NCBI GenBank assembly: GCA_015657535.1
Contig: JADHZB010001677.1
Span: forward strand, 1-35,478
DNA length: 35,478 nt
Direction of reading: 5' to 3'
DNA from: Nephromyces sp. MM_2019
Taxonomy: Eukaryota; Apicomplexa; Aconoidasida; Nephromycida
This document shows positions 20,898-33,177 of the stretch, in pieces (positions within the stretch are counted from its first letter, which is position 1; every line of letters begins with the position of its first letter). The position numbers and the translations under genes were made by a program. Below the pieces are notes generated by a model that was not told where the DNA came from, searched no databases, and saw only the letters and a list, made by a program, of their open reading frames with translations.

Positions 20898-23800
20898 ATG
20901 GCGAGTATAGTTAATTTCCTGGATCAGGCCGAATCGAGGTGAGCACACGAGCTGGGCTACAGTCATGAATATAGAGCAGACCTGGAAATTTGTTATCTTT
21001 CCTTTAGTTGTATAGTCTAGGGCAGGAGTCGCAGTGTGGCGGATGCAATTATATTGGTAGTGAACTTTCGGTTAGTAGAGGCTGCTTGCCTTGCTATGAT
21101 GGAAACTTCGGTCCTGCACAGAATTTGCGAAGCAATGCCCAGCGTTTTCAGTCTGATCCACTCCTCTTTAGAAGCTAAATTTGTATACACGAACAGTTGT
21201 TAGCACATTTGGGGATTGGCCTATACAATTAGGTATAGGGCTATGCAGTTTGAAGTTTGGATCCCACTTAGAATGCAGCATTGCTATTGTGGAATGATTG
21301 CATCCAAGGCTCCTAAGGAAACTTTCACATGGTTTATGCCACAAACATTAACCCCGATGAGGTTAGATTAATTAACTGCATAACATTTAGGCCGTGACTA
21401 GGGAAAAAATAGAAAATCCGTCGGGACCATCCAGGGGGAGTGAAAAAATGCGCTGCTCGTAGAATTTTTTGCCCCATATCAGGTTGACCTGTAACTAATT
21501 TTGTGAACTCGTGAGGTATCGTTAGATGGTGACGTGCCTTTACTGCTTATTGCTGTAATGTACAAGAAGAATGGTGTGGTAAAAGCAATGTATGTAGTAC
21601 AAGGGTTATTGGATATGCGCAATGCTAGACTTTCTGATTTCACTTTCAATTGTGAAGCGAACATTCACCTGGCGATTTCTAGGTCACATGAGCTAGATCC
21701 AATGCAGCTTATAGGCTGCAGCGTGTGTTTAACAAAGATGCTACTTGAAATCAAGGAAGTAACTGTTAAATGCAGTTTGTGCTAGTAGTTGATCTGTATT
21801 GCTTAGGAATTCTAAAAAGTCAAATGGGTTTAAGTTGATGTGCACAAGTACGCTCGAGTGTGTGCCTGCGCATCTTCATGCTGTGCTATGACATTTTGCT
21901 ATCTCGTATACAGTCTTCGTGCATACTCATAGGAGTCGACTACATGGCTACTGCAAGTCGGTAGTGATACTAACTCAGCTATTACGCGATAGGGCAGAAG
22001 ATACCCATTTAATTTAACTTCTGAGTACTTTTCTTGATCAAGCAAGGACTTTCAAAAGCTGGAATACATTTCTGTCACCCCGGTAACATCCTCAACAGGT
22101 CTTACGTGCTCAACTCTATCGGTGCTGCAGCATAATGCACTTGGCGTTAAATAGTGCGGCCATCACAGCAGAGAAATACAACCTTTGGAAATTGTTTTGC
22201 ATTCTAAGCTTATTCCTCTTGCTTGAGATCTACAGATTCTGCTAGATGTTTCTCAAAATTTTAAAGTGGTATCTTACGACCGTGCTCTACAATGTTGCGC
22301 GCTTGATACTACTCAGGATATAGCTTCCTCATGATAAATCTCGCGTATCTTACGAGAATTCTAATTTAATTTGGTAGTGCAATAGGTTCTGTAATCTTAT
22401 TTCCTTCCACATATGTTTCTTCTAGCTCTGGATCCCTTAGTGCAAAAGAAACTGATAAAAAAATTATTTTACCAGTTCACTATGCGAAGATCATCGCTGC
22501 TCAATCTCTTTGTCTCAATATAGTGCGTCATGGTTAAAAAACTCTTATGCTAATGTGGAAGTGCTTCATTATCAGATAGACACTTTATGCGATAGGCCCT
22601 GTGCTACTAACAATGAAGTAGCCCTTCTAATGTATTTTTGTAACTTGTAACGTCTTACATAATACATATGGAGTCTTACATACTTCTACACAGCATCTAT
22701 ATCGCGCAAGTGCGACTTTTAATGTCTCTACGTTAGGAATTATCATAAGTCTCATTAGTGTTCAGTAATGCTTAAAAGATGTTGTCTCTACTTACCTAGC
22801 ACGTAATACGAGCTGAATATAGTCACGAGTCATTTAAACGATAAACAAATTTTTTTTGCTACTGCGGTATTTTAAGTATCTCTAATTTCTTAATTGTTGT
22901 GTTCAATACTGCCGAGTTCCCACGGTATCTCAAATAAAAAAGGGTTATAAAAAAAGGGTATCCACGCATTCACTCATAATTACTATTATCCAAAAGGCAT
23001 ATTTTGCATCCAATGGCGGGAAAACATCGACGGCATCACTTTAGTTATGTACCTAGCGTTGTGATGATGCTTTCCTTATGCGTAGAAACTGCTATATCTC
23101 ACAAGATCCACAATTCAAGCACCGCTTGATGCTTTTATTAACGATCGCCTTACGAGCTCAGCATTTCTTTTCAAAAGTTGATTTATTGTAAGCATTGTGC
23201 CTCTACATACCATTGTGTTTGCCACTAATTTCAGCTCGTCAGCTCCCAAGAGCGGCTCAGCTACTGCAGCTACTGCACTGAGCTTATCGTCGCCGACTAT
23301 TTTTCCCGGGGCAATACGCAAACGCTGCGCTCCCACCTGCGGCAAACCGGCTTTTCTAAAACCATGTGCGTGCAGCGAGCACACGCAGCCACTTCCTAAA
23401 CTCAGGTGTTGAAAAGAAACGAGTTTATAACTTCACAGGATGAAACCTCAAACATGGGTACCAGCAGGCGGACAACCCCCACTTCACTCATTTAAAGAAC
23501 TCTCATACGGCCTCTCTTTGAATCTGCGTAATTAACTGCGAGAACCCCCCGACTGAGAAGCGCGCTGTATTACGGGATTTCTCCCAAAGGTCGCTCACTA
23601 GTGTGGCACTCTATGATTTGCTGGCTGGGATAATCGGTCAGATTATAGTTTCTCAGGCCTTCTGTAAGTGGTATCAAGCTTGAAAAAACTTCATCGAATG
23701 GCAGAACTATATACATTAGCTTGTTAATGGTGAAATGTGCGTAGTGTCAAGCGTTTAACCAATCAACTAGAACATCGAGTTCATATAAGGGTTCCTTCTC

Positions 23801-26800
23801 GTAATAGTATTTGTACTGCTTTCATGGAGTATTGCTCCTGCTTGCTTTACTCTCGACTCGTCTTCGCTAATCATATGCGTTTTTGCTCGCTCAATTTTGA
23901 ATTAAATGCTAATGAATGCTCTCTGCCTTTTTTTGTTGGTTTATTTGAGCCAGTAACAACAGACTAATCCCGACATTGTGATTCTTTTTTAATGATGGTA
24001 CCATGTGGTTCCCTGCGGAAATACATGATTAGTACGGTATCATACCAATTCACGACTAGTTCGCAGAATTTAAGTTGGATTTTTTACGGGATATTACTTC
24101 CTGTAGTTCAGATTGGATTGGGGAAATGTAATGTGCACCATTGATCATAAAAAGCAAAAAATTTATGTTTAAATTTGATATCGTAACAATAAATGGCTTC
24201 AAAAATGGGAAAGGAGCAAAACAGATACTTGGATACCGTTTTTTTTATTCCTTTATTGAATTAATTTTGTGCCAAATTTTTATGAATTTTTGCATGTACG
24301 TAATTCCTGGGTATTCCTCAATTTCCTTACGCCGTAGAGTAGCAGGTTTTGATCATGACGGCCAGAGAATCTTGTGGAACGTTGTTCAATGGCCAAGTAG
24401 ACTAGTACTGGGTATACACATCGAATTCGGTTTTTGTCCGTGATATATTGAAACGTTTGCATTTCATACTCAGTTTATTATGATGACGTTAGCAAAATTG
24501 AAACTAGCCCTGTTTACTGAATTGAATTTTTTTTCTGTGCTTTGGCCGCACAGCATAGTTCTCCTTGATTATTAAAGCTTTATTAAATTGCATCATAATT
24601 TTTTACAAGAAGCTATTAACCAATATCAACATGGGGTGATTACCAATTTTTTTTTGTTCAATTATGGCCTCACTTGTAGTCATGGATTCAGTAAATACTG
24701 AGGAGAGGTTTCAACTTTTTTCTTGCACTTTTTGAACTACCACCTTTTGAACATGTTATAGGCGGGATCCATTTTTCTTAAATTTCTTCTAATCCACTCC
24801 TAGTTTTTGTTCCTTTCACTCTTTACCTAAATTACCTGAATTGCAATATTCTTTAAAGAAGCCTTGTGTTGCTCTACGCTAGTTGTGGTGCCCCTTATTG
24901 TTTGTAAACTGCAGAGTATTTGAGTTTTTTTCAGGTAGTTTATTTGACACGGCGATTCCATAACGGTCTCAAACTCAGCAATTATCCCTTTGTGATCTAA
25001 ATCTATAGATAGCAGTATACCACTCCTTCCTTTCTCAAGATGGTTGTCCGATTCGTTTGCGACTTAATTGTGTGGTTGATACTGGGTATACTGGCTTTAA
25101 GATCCTTGCAGGAAAAGTCCCACAAAAATGTGGAGCATTACCTGAGAATCCTCCTCATTTTTAGCTTGTTCAAGACACTAACATCTCTCCCCATGCTATC
25201 ATATGTACCTCCAATATTTTACGCCGTACTCGCGTTGATGCATATCTTCCTGCTTCCTGGCTTTCGTACATTAGATGTTATCTGGAGCAAGGGTTTCATA
25301 TTCTTGCCGACATTTTTGGTGAATCAGCTGAAGCGGTCACGTAATTTACTTTCCGATAATAAAATAGGCAAAGAGTGGAAGGTGAGAATAACAATGCATG
25401 TGTAAGACTGCATGGGTGCATACAGCACCTCTTTTTCCCGGGGACCTGCGCTTTTCTATGCAGTTGGTCTGCTTAGGTGTAAGTTTTTGTGTGTGAATGC
25501 GCTGGTTTTACACTGATGAGTATGTATGGTGTATATGCAGGTTTCAGTCTGAATATATATAGGTGGGCATAATCACTTTTTTCGGTTTATTTGAAATCTT
25601 TTCATGATAAAATGGATCTAGTTGAAGTCTTTTCATTATATGATAGCTTTTCTATATAATCTGGTCTTGCTTCATATCATCGAAGATTTCATGAAATTTT
25701 TTGTAAAGGATCGAAATTGAGGTTTGCTTTTATAGATCATTCTACTTCCTTGGAGGTTCTAAATCCGCACGTTGATAGTTATCACTATAAAGTCCGGGCG
25801 TTTCACTTTCCCCTAAACTTTGAATTACTCTGTATCATGATGTTTTCCACTGTTCTATTGTTAAGTTTCTCCTTCGACTTGCTTCATAAAGCCTTATTTC
25901 TTAGTTTACGCAGAACCTATACATTTTGAAATATCTATTTTCTGCAAATTTTCCTCTTCAGCTTGGTGGTCTTATAAAAACTAACTAGATGGGATTGTAC
26001 AGCCTTAAGCAAGTGCACTTTGCTGACATAGGTTTGCTTGGTTTTGCCGTTGTTATTTTTGCAAATTTGCAAAAAAATATGATACCACGTCTCTTCAACT
26101 GTTTGACGTTAAAACTATGGATGGAGCCATGATTGAAACGCGAACATCACTTGTTTCTAAAGAAATAATGTGCGTGTGGCCTTAGAAATTTTGAATTTTC
26201 TTTATTCCGATGCTTTTTTCGCTTTATTGCCGTTAATCATGGTATTGAGAACCGTTTATTACGATAAGAAATTGCCACTTTTGCTTGTGGTAGTGTGTGC
26301 GCGTGTCGATCAAACGGTATAGGATTACAACTGAAAAATGGATGGGCAGGCTCTCTCTGAACCTGCGGATTTTTGGCTCGCTTTATCCAGTTGAAATTTT
26401 CCCTTTTCTCACCTTAAGAATGCTTTCTGATAACTACTATGATGCCTCCACTTGGATAATGGATTGTAGCAACCCTATGCCCAGGGCTACTGGGGATATT
26501 TGTTGCTTCGTATGTTGTGCTAACTTATTTACTGGCTTTTCAGCGCTGAAATTATGAGGCATCCATGCTTTTGTATTTTCTCACTGTGTGTGTCAAACCG
26601 AGGCTTAAAGCCCTCATATGTAGTTTAGACTAGAGGTAGGAGTGATATTTGTAAATGTGGGATCATACCTGTGAAAATGAAGTCTTCGAACTGTTCGGTG
26701 TGATATTCTCCACAGGCTGAGCAATTGCTTGCCATCATTACGATGATTATGCGCTATGACAGTATCTGCTACTATACGCAGGAGAAAATATTTTTGTACG

Positions 26801-26934
26801 GTAGAGCCTATCGAATTCCTGAAGTGACTAATTTCCTCAGCTGGGTTGAAATTGCAACATTACAAAGATATTTGTTAAATTACTCTGCTGGTTATCAAAT
26901 TCGTTTCGAAGTTTGCTCGTTTGTAATAGCCTAG
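20898..26934 (+). CDS. Probable Yop1/REEP/HVA22 (TB2/DP1)-type ER-shaping membrane protein, incomplete model
   Basis: The core exon 25040-25381 follows a CTTTCTCAAG acceptor and ends at AAG|GTGAGA. Its 114 codons hold hydrophobic hairpins (FVCDLIVWLILGILALRS; HYLRILLIFSLFKTLTSL; YVPPIFYAVLALMHIFLLPG) and an FLPTFLVNQLKRSRN end. The order matches TB2/DP1 proteins (YP..ES..YW..F...E, P.YY..K..F..WL.LP). These curve ER tubules. A likely first exon is 20898-20938, MASIVNFLDQAES with a phase-2 GTGAGC donor, joining in phase to 21152-21182 (LIHSSLEAKF, GTATAC donor). The exon(s) coding the first hairpin were not found. After the core, acceptor CTCCACAG at 26715 opens AEQLLAIITMIMRYDSICYY in matching phase 0; it runs to a stop at 26934 or splices at 26800. 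An alternative start is MTARESCGTLFNGQ at 24355-24396, in phase with 25040. Family likely for the core; gene extent uncertain. Confidence 0.45.
21190..23100. other. Region without a supported gene, probable intron
   Basis: If the model of the plus-strand membrane-protein gene is right this is intron. An 83-codon plus frame at 21534-21785 and a 38-codon plus ORF from 23013 (MAGKHRRHHFSYVPSVV...) exist but have no recognisable content. Confidence 0.3.
23115..23395 (-). CDS. Possible terminal exon, unrecognised
   Basis: After a CTGAGTTTAG acceptor the minus strand is open for 92 codons to a TGA at 23115. The block is clearly GC-richer than its surroundings. The peptide includes RKAGLPQVGAQRLRIAPGK, DDKLSAVAAVAEPLLGADE and INQLLKRNAELVRRSLIK, which look helical and amphipathic. 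The opposite strand is also open (71 codons) but is of low-complexity S/A/P composition. No ATG begins the frame and no upstream exon was found, so this is a partial, doubtful gene. It sits inside the span proposed for the plus-strand membrane protein. Confidence 0.35.
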
Positions 26935-27619
26935 TTTCGAAAATTTTGAATCCAGAGGCGAATCACAGCTATGAGATACAAAAAATGTTTTGAAGATTGA
27001 TCATTTTCTTTTGATGCTATGCTGAAAATTTGAATTATATAGCTTATGATTACGTGAAACCCTTTTGTGCAATTAAAAATTTATTTCGATTTCCGTCTTA
27101 TTTTTTATGGTCTGTTACGGGGTTTTTGATGTTGTATTGCTACCTGCTGGACTTTATTGTATATACGCATAATTTGCTGTTTCTGCATGGTAAGATTTTT
27201 CATTGATCAGGACGCAGCTTTTTGTGCGCTGTAATTGCTGCCGCTGCTGAATCTCAGCGGCTGCATTAATTGTTTCTTCCAACTTTTACAATTAGTTTAC
27301 TTGTTTGCTCTATGAATTTTTCTGCTTTTTCTGTGTTTTGTTATTGTTCTATATGAGTGTGATTTACCAATGAGAACCTATTGATTCTGTGTCTATATTA
27401 CTGATGCTGTACCATAGGATAAAATACCCTGTTGAAACAGAGAGATTATGCTGTTTATATTTTTGGAAACTAGAAGCTGACTACTTGCATTGCCATTTCA
27501 ATCTCCTGCCGAAATATAAGCACTTTCTATGCGAAGCCACCGTTCTAGCGAGATATGCCGCGGTAGTGTATTAGTTTGCTCGATTATTTCGAAAGGTTTT
27601 AATGGAACTACCTTCTAGT
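26935..27619. other. Intergenic or 3' region between converging genes
   Basis: A plus-strand frame after ACCATAG (27418) reads IKYPVETERLCCLYFWKLE and runs to TAG at 27574. It could be a last exon of the plus-strand gene, but it needs a phase-2 partner I cannot place. Confidence 0.25.
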
Positions 27620-29103
27620 TCAGGCCTTAGTCATAAATTCCAAGCTCGAAACTCCAAATATTACAAAAGAACTAGCATGCTCCAAAGTGTTTATTGGATG
27701 GAGTTTGTGCGCACCTGCTACTAGCGTATCAGCTGCCGGGTAACCTTCAGTAAGACAAAAAAGCAGTGTGGCATTTAGCTCTATTAGCAACTTAGTGAAC
27801 CTGGAATCATAAAGATAAGAACTGAGACGATGTTTCATGCTCCTCATTTGTTGTCCTATTGCTTAGCCGCCTTCCGGATACTGCGTAAATTTTAAAAACT
27901 TGGATATTGAAAAATTAAGTGTCCTGATAGCTTCTAGGTATTTTTTTTATAAGGTGGCACTACTGTTGCCTGAGTATATGAGCAGCCCTGCTAGTGATTT
28001 CTGCACAGAACTGTGACAGCTATCCTGTTCTTCTCTGTACCTCTCATTGCAATCATTTGGAGTGGCATATAAGAATTTTCGTGCGAAGCAATGCTTTGAA
28101 TTGATGGTACAAGGCTTAGCTGTAGTCTGTCGTGTCATCCTGCACTGAATCTATGGGTTCGTTCACTCTGTAAACAGAATTATCCGTGTTAGTGGCTATC
28201 TTGAAATGTTATGCCTGGGAGTTTATTCAACCGGCGTACGAAGATGCGCTAGTTGACCTTTTCGAAGTGCCCACCACGCTGGTTACTGATCGAGAACAGA
28301 AACGCTCGTGATGCAACCCATAGTTTTGCTGACGTGCTTGCCAGCTGAGTCTTTGCGGGCTATAAGCCAGAATTTAGCTTAAAGTACTTGAAAACTCAAA
28401 GAGTGTAAGGGTTTAACATCATTATTCCCTGGCAGTATGTGATGCAGGTGGGCTATGGGGCCTTCAAAGGTAGAATTAGCATGTGCCTTGCTACCGAGAA
28501 GTAGTGGAATGATTTGCCTTGGCGACAGCTTTCTTGGGAACGCGAAACAGGAGAATAACCTGTAGGAGCCTTGTGCCGGTTTTTTTTTGTGTGGTAGTAT
28601 GAAGTTTTAGGAAAAAAAACTTTCTTTTTGTTTCTGTGAGGAATGACAAAAAACAAGTAAATGCCACTTGTGGCACTTGATGTTAAGGGAATACCATTAA
28701 TATAGTTCTAAAGGTTTTTTTATCGGCAGACCAAAATTTTGCCAGTATCATCTATGAGGAAGCTATCGTTCTTAATATGGATGAGAAATGATGTTTCGAG
28801 TGCTGCCGATCAGTATTATTACGGAAAAAAATACTAAAACCGACGAGCTTTCTTTGGTTTGCTGTGTCCACTAGCATAGGTCGCTGTATCAAGCACGATA
28901 GTGAAATACTCTTTTTGGTATAAAATACCAGTACATCCCGAAGCGATATGCACAGTTTGCTTACGGTCTTGTATGATAGAATGAAAGTACAGTTGGGAGA
29001 TTGAAGCGGAGTATTTCGCACACTCCCAGAAATCGGCTTGCTGTGGCTGCTTAGGTGGTACATAGCTTAAGAGAACAACAGCTAAAAACTTAAGGACCTC
29101 CAT
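27620..29103 (-). CDS. Unrecognised protein, four phase-consistent 3' exons
   Basis: Exons 29103-28965, 28559-28495, 28119-28007 and 27800-27620 join in phases 1, 0 and 2. They give a continuous 165-residue frame ending TAG-free at TGA. Donors are GTAAGC, GTAGCA and GTGCAG; acceptors TCCTACAG, GACTACAG and TGATTCCAG. From ATG 29103 it starts MEVLKFLAVVLLSYVPPK, a hydrophobic start that could be a signal peptide. However, ATGGAG|GTC could equally be an acceptor, so the gene may continue upstream to exons at 30305 and 31085. Later segments are SQLYFHSIIQDR, SLVPSIQSIASHENSYMPL, NRIAVTVLFTKLLIELNAT and GYPAADTLVAGAHKL. The chain looks helical. No family is recognised. Confidence 0.55.
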
Positions 29104-29212
29104 TCACAGGAGGGTCGCTTCAATGAAGTAAACTGAAAACCACGCTCTGCTGTCGAGGTGCTGCCTGCATAGTTTGGAGTACAGTAGCTTCTCCTCAAAT
29201 GAACGAAAGAAA

Positions 29213-29452
29213 TTATCGTGCCCAAGATCGATAATAAAAGAATGCTGTGGGCCATTGTATTAGAATACATTGTTCATCACAAAAATTCAGCGAGCTACAA
29301 TTACCCCAACAATCATGCAATTCCAAAAAATTGGTAGTTATTGACTTCGTAGTAGTTCGTGTATTCTGAAGTGCGCAGTCCTTGATGTCATCAATACTTC
29401 CGCGTTCTGTAGCCCTGTTTGCCGTCAGAATTTGTGCGTGCCACAGTTGCAA
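29213..29452 (-). CDS. Possible exon, unrecognised
   Basis: The minus strand reads LLQLWHAQILTANRATERG then SIDDIKDCALQNTRTTTKS up to a TGGG|GTAATT donor in phase 1. Its phase does not match the exon at 29103, so it is either a separate piece or a different frame is used. An ATG at 29255 nearby opens a 57-codon frame with a signal-peptide-like start (MAHSILLLSILGTIISFVH). Confidence 0.25.
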   Translation of the reverse strand: MQLWHAQILTANRATERGSIDDIKDCALQNTRTTTKSITTNFLELHDCWGNCSSLNFCDEQCILIQWPTAFFYYRSWAR

Positions 29453-30304
29453 GAGGTGACTAATAATTATCGAGTGGCACTCTATTCATATCAATTGGTG
29501 TTTCAAAAGCCATAACGAGTTTAGTTACCAATTCTATGCTATTTACGGGCATTACAATCCTACTAAGATATTATTTTGGAAAAAGCAATGAAAATATTCA
29601 ATAATAAGTCTTTTAATAACTGAAAAATACCTTTTTCTGGGCTTTATAAATCATCTGGACAGCCGCATATACATGCTAAGCTGTCTGCTGTAGCGTAGTC
29701 TATGGCTTTGTGGCACGCGACCGACTCTTTAGGAGGAATTAGGGCTGTGACAAAAGAATTAACTCAAGTTTACCAATGCAGCAGCAATTCACCTTGTATG
29801 TTTTTATAAGCTAGCATTATCTTTGGGATAGCACTCGATAGCAATATATCTGCTGCTAGAGTGCTCATGACGTGTAAGCTTAAATTACTAATCTTTTAGG
29901 CGTATTTTTCCAAAAATTTATGCAAATAATAAGTGATATATTATTGGTTTGTTTCTTGTGTGACAAAATCCCCAAATTTCACGCCATAAATATATGTACG
30001 GAGACATTAACTAAAACTGAAACCAAAATAGGTAACTCCCATCAACCACATTTTTGCATGGCATATACAGTATCTTCAGTAAATATGTACATTCACACTA
30101 CTGATATAGCGATATCAAATACTTTTTGGATCATTAGTTTACCGAGAAGCCCACAAGGTCTCCCAGGCTTGACAAATTTATAGCGATGGGTAAAACGCTA
30201 AGACTTACAACTAGCTTACGGAGTTAGTGAAGTTCGTAGCATTTTTAGCTACGGAATATGCTTGGTTTCACTACACCTGGTGAACTGTATAGTTTACCAT
30301 TTAC

Positions 30305-30448
30305 TCCCTGAACATTGAAATAAGTGAAATTAAGAGCTAAAAAAGCTAAATTATGTACTGCAGTCGAGTGCAAAGAACAGGTAATGTGGGATGGCACCAT
30401 ATCTATCATTACTGGAAAAGCTTTTACAATCACCGTATAGTGTAGAGG
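30305..30448 (-). CDS. Exon of an unrecognised helical protein
   Basis: Between acceptor GTTAGGCAG and donor GGA|GTAAAT the minus strand has exactly 48 codons in phase 0, starting PLHYTVIVKAFPVMIDMVPS and ending LAFLALNFTYFNVQG. It matches in phase the exon ending at 31085. The alternating hydrophobic pattern suggests helical repeats. It probably belongs with 31085-31201 and possibly with the 27.6-29.1 kb exons. Confidence 0.45.
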
Positions 30449-31035
30449 CTGCCTAACGTTAGCCCTTTATTTTTCAGCGCACATTGCAGCTAGAATCTAG
30501 CTATGCTTCAAATTCGTAAAGACTCGCAGCTCTACAAGCTCGTGTGTTGGTGGCTACGAAATTTATGTTAAATGAAGTTAAACCTAGCCACTGTAAAAAA
30601 AAGGGTAATATACCTCGCGGCTAGCTAGACGTTTAGTGATTATTCCTGCGATAGCATCGTTCAAGACCATTTATCTAGGCATGAAGAAGATGTTCATACG
30701 AGGTAGAAAAGAGAAAGTACAATATAAATAATAGGTGTGATTGCGCATACCTACGGCGCTACACTAGCGGGCAGGATGCGCAGAGAGACTAGGTACGAAA
30801 AAAACCTAGTTGAGCTGTGCAGCCGTGGCATCCACCTTTATATCTGATGAACTCAAAATCTTTAAGCACAGTCCCAACACAGCGGGAGTTGAGCTTACCT
30901 TTTATCTGCGCGTGCTGAAGCTACATCATACAGTTTATAGGGGGTAAAGGCCGGCTTTTATATGCCTAATAAAGCTATAGCGTGCCTGGTACTTTCAGCA
31001 TAGCTAAGCAAAGCTTGTAAGCAATTTTGCTAATC

Positions 31036-31100
31036 AGCTCTCACCTATGAATTAGCCCTCACCTACGAATTAGCCCTCACCTACGAAGCAGCTCTCACTA
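31036..31100. repeat. 18-nt tandem repeat carrying splice-donor consensus
   Basis: Three and a half copies of AGCYCTCACCTAYGAATT occur at 31036, 31054, 31072 and 31090 (truncated). On the minus strand each full copy contains RTAGGTGA(G), a near-perfect 5' splice site. The first copy met by minus-strand transcription forms the donor of the exon ending at 31085. Confidence 0.95.
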
Positions 31101-31201
31101 AACCTGCGTAGCTGAGTTGACAAAATCCTGTCGATGAAACTAAATGCACTTTGTAAGTTTGTAGTGAAGGCTTTCGCCTTATAAACTAGCTTAAAATGCT
31201 T
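31085..31201 (-). CDS. Exon of an unrecognised helical protein
   Basis: After acceptor GTGTACTCAG the minus strand encodes 39 codons in phase 0: KHFKLVYKAKAFTTNLQS then AFSFIDRILSTQLRRFSESCF. It ends at the donor GTAGGTGAG. The frame stops four codons past the donor, supporting splicing there. The following exon is probably 30448-30305 (phase 0). No family is recognised and no first exon was found upstream. Confidence 0.5.
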
Positions 31202-31249
31202 CTGAGTACACCATATGAAGCTATTCCAATTCTCAAGTTATGCGCGTTT

Positions 31250-33170
31250 TTCACCAAAATTCATGTTTTCGCGCATGCATCATACATCTACTGAGTACAA
31301 TTGAATTAATCCAACATGGTCGCGCGCTCCGGATGTGATTCTCTGTTTCAATGCTTATACAAAGCATTACACTAGCTACACTCACAGACGCGCACAAACT
31401 TCTAGGCTGGCTGCTGCCTTTTTAAAGCACGACAGGCTTCTCCAAATAAAAGTGTTTGGCACCATGAAATCTGCGAGAATTCCCAATCTAATGGTTTGAA
31501 TACCTACTGTTTACGATGTTACAGGGTGCTACTCCACAAGTACGTACGCATCTGAAGCTGTCACCCGTCAGCATGCTATAATTCGATGGGTTTGCTTTTG
31601 CGGGGCTTTTTCTGGTAACATGTAAATAGCGAATAGTTAATTCTTGAGGGAAGCACTTGCTTCTTTATGTGTGCTTCTTCTCCAGGGCGCAGAGATATGT
31701 TGCCCTAATCATGTAAAAATGTGATTTGTCGCAAGCGATTATCAAGCTTGGTTGCAAAATCCAATGTAGCATATATATTGTGGAGTAGTGTTTGCTCGTG
31801 AAGTCTCTACATGCGAAATAAACGGACGTAGTGAGGGAGACTATTTACTAGCCAATTGCACGTCTTACTTGGTTCGGACATTGTTCTTTCCTCAAGCCAA
31901 TAGGAAAAATTGTTCAGAAATGTCATATTCTAAGTAGTCCTTGACATTATCACTCAGAACCTTTGCATGCTATTTCCCGGCACATTTTCTTATAGCATTT
32001 TCTCTTGCACATGAGCAATTTATGAAAAAGAAGCAATGTTTAAAGAGTATGTAAAGGCTTTCTATACTATGTGTTGCAGGTAAGATATACTCTATATGTA
32101 ATTCCAAGCTTTTTTAGGCGAGATATTATATATGTAATTCCCAGTGTTTTGTTTATTCACCTGGTAAAAGACATTGTACTTTGTTGCGTCGCCCGGTGCC
32201 TGGGTGAGTTTCAGCTCATATTTTTGCTGCGTTTATGCAAGAAAAAAAGAAATTGCCTCCTCTACGTGGTGCGATTTCATTTTTGGTCAGGGCGCCACCA
32301 TTGCTTGCTCTATATTAGTTCCTGTGTGTGTGTATGTGCTCTTATGTGTGTGTGTGCGTGTGCGTATGCGTGTGCTTCTATGCTTGTGTGTTCTTCCATT
32401 GTGCTCCCGCATACTTCTAGGCATTTGCGCGTGTGCTCCTACTATATCGCCTACTCTTATATCATCGACTCCTCGTTCTATCCCAACTTTAGTTCACTCA
32501 CAACTCGCTATTGACCAAGCTAGCTTTCTTTAAAAATATGTGGGACTGCGCCCAGCTGGGTTTTTTTTTACGGGGCACGGAACTGGGTTTATCTCCCCAA
32601 ATAATGTTATCCTAGCCGGAAGCAGCTTTTTCCGTCCAAAAGGCTCTCCAGGCCCACATACATCACACCATCCTCACACAGTGGTGTGTGCTGCCCGCGT
32701 CGGGCTGACTCGCCGCGGGTTTTTGGTAGAAAGCAGAAGACTGGCGATTTTCATGCGTATCCAAGCATGTTGTAGCGGCTAATAGAAAAAAGAGGAAAAA
32801 AAACGAAGTGTGCTGTGTCCCCTCCTTACCATGATGCTTCAACTGTCTCATTTGCTATATAAGTCTCGTTCTGCGTACCACATTTATATACTTAAAATGC
32901 AGTAAATTTTGCGGACGAAACGGGTGTTCTTCCCGAAAAAAATGTGAATATTTTGGACATTCCAGTTCACTGGCTTGCTTTCGTTTCGGTTTTATGGAAT
33001 TGCTGTGTGCAAATGTGTGGGCTGCCTTACTGAAATACCTTATTACCGCATGCAATGTCTGTGACTGAATTTTTATAGTGTGTGCTTCTTCTGCTTTGTT
33101 CAGCTTTCTTTGGATTTGTAAATATATACATCTGAGGAGAACCATAATTAGCCAATTTAGGTGAAGTACT
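31250..33170. other. Probable divergent intergenic region with TG-rich stretch
   Basis: No supported gene. A TG-rich run lies at 32322-32389. A GC-richer block at 32540-32780 is open in several frames on both strands and could be a promoter or first exon, but shows no recognisable product. Confidence 0.35.
32322..32389. repeat. Imperfect (TG)n tract
   Basis: Repeated TGTGTG words interrupted by CG and TA steps, like those in the FTHFS introns. Confidence 0.85.
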
Positions 33171-33177
33171 TGACATT

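Noticed and set aside
31036..31100. Possible CRISPR-like array
   Set aside because: Units are 18 nt with no spacers and the host is eukaryotic; it is a simple tandem repeat.
32071..32533. Overlapping 147- and 119-codon plus-strand ORFs
   Set aside because: Both are mostly Cys/Val-rich translations of a TG tract, in two different frames of the same DNA.
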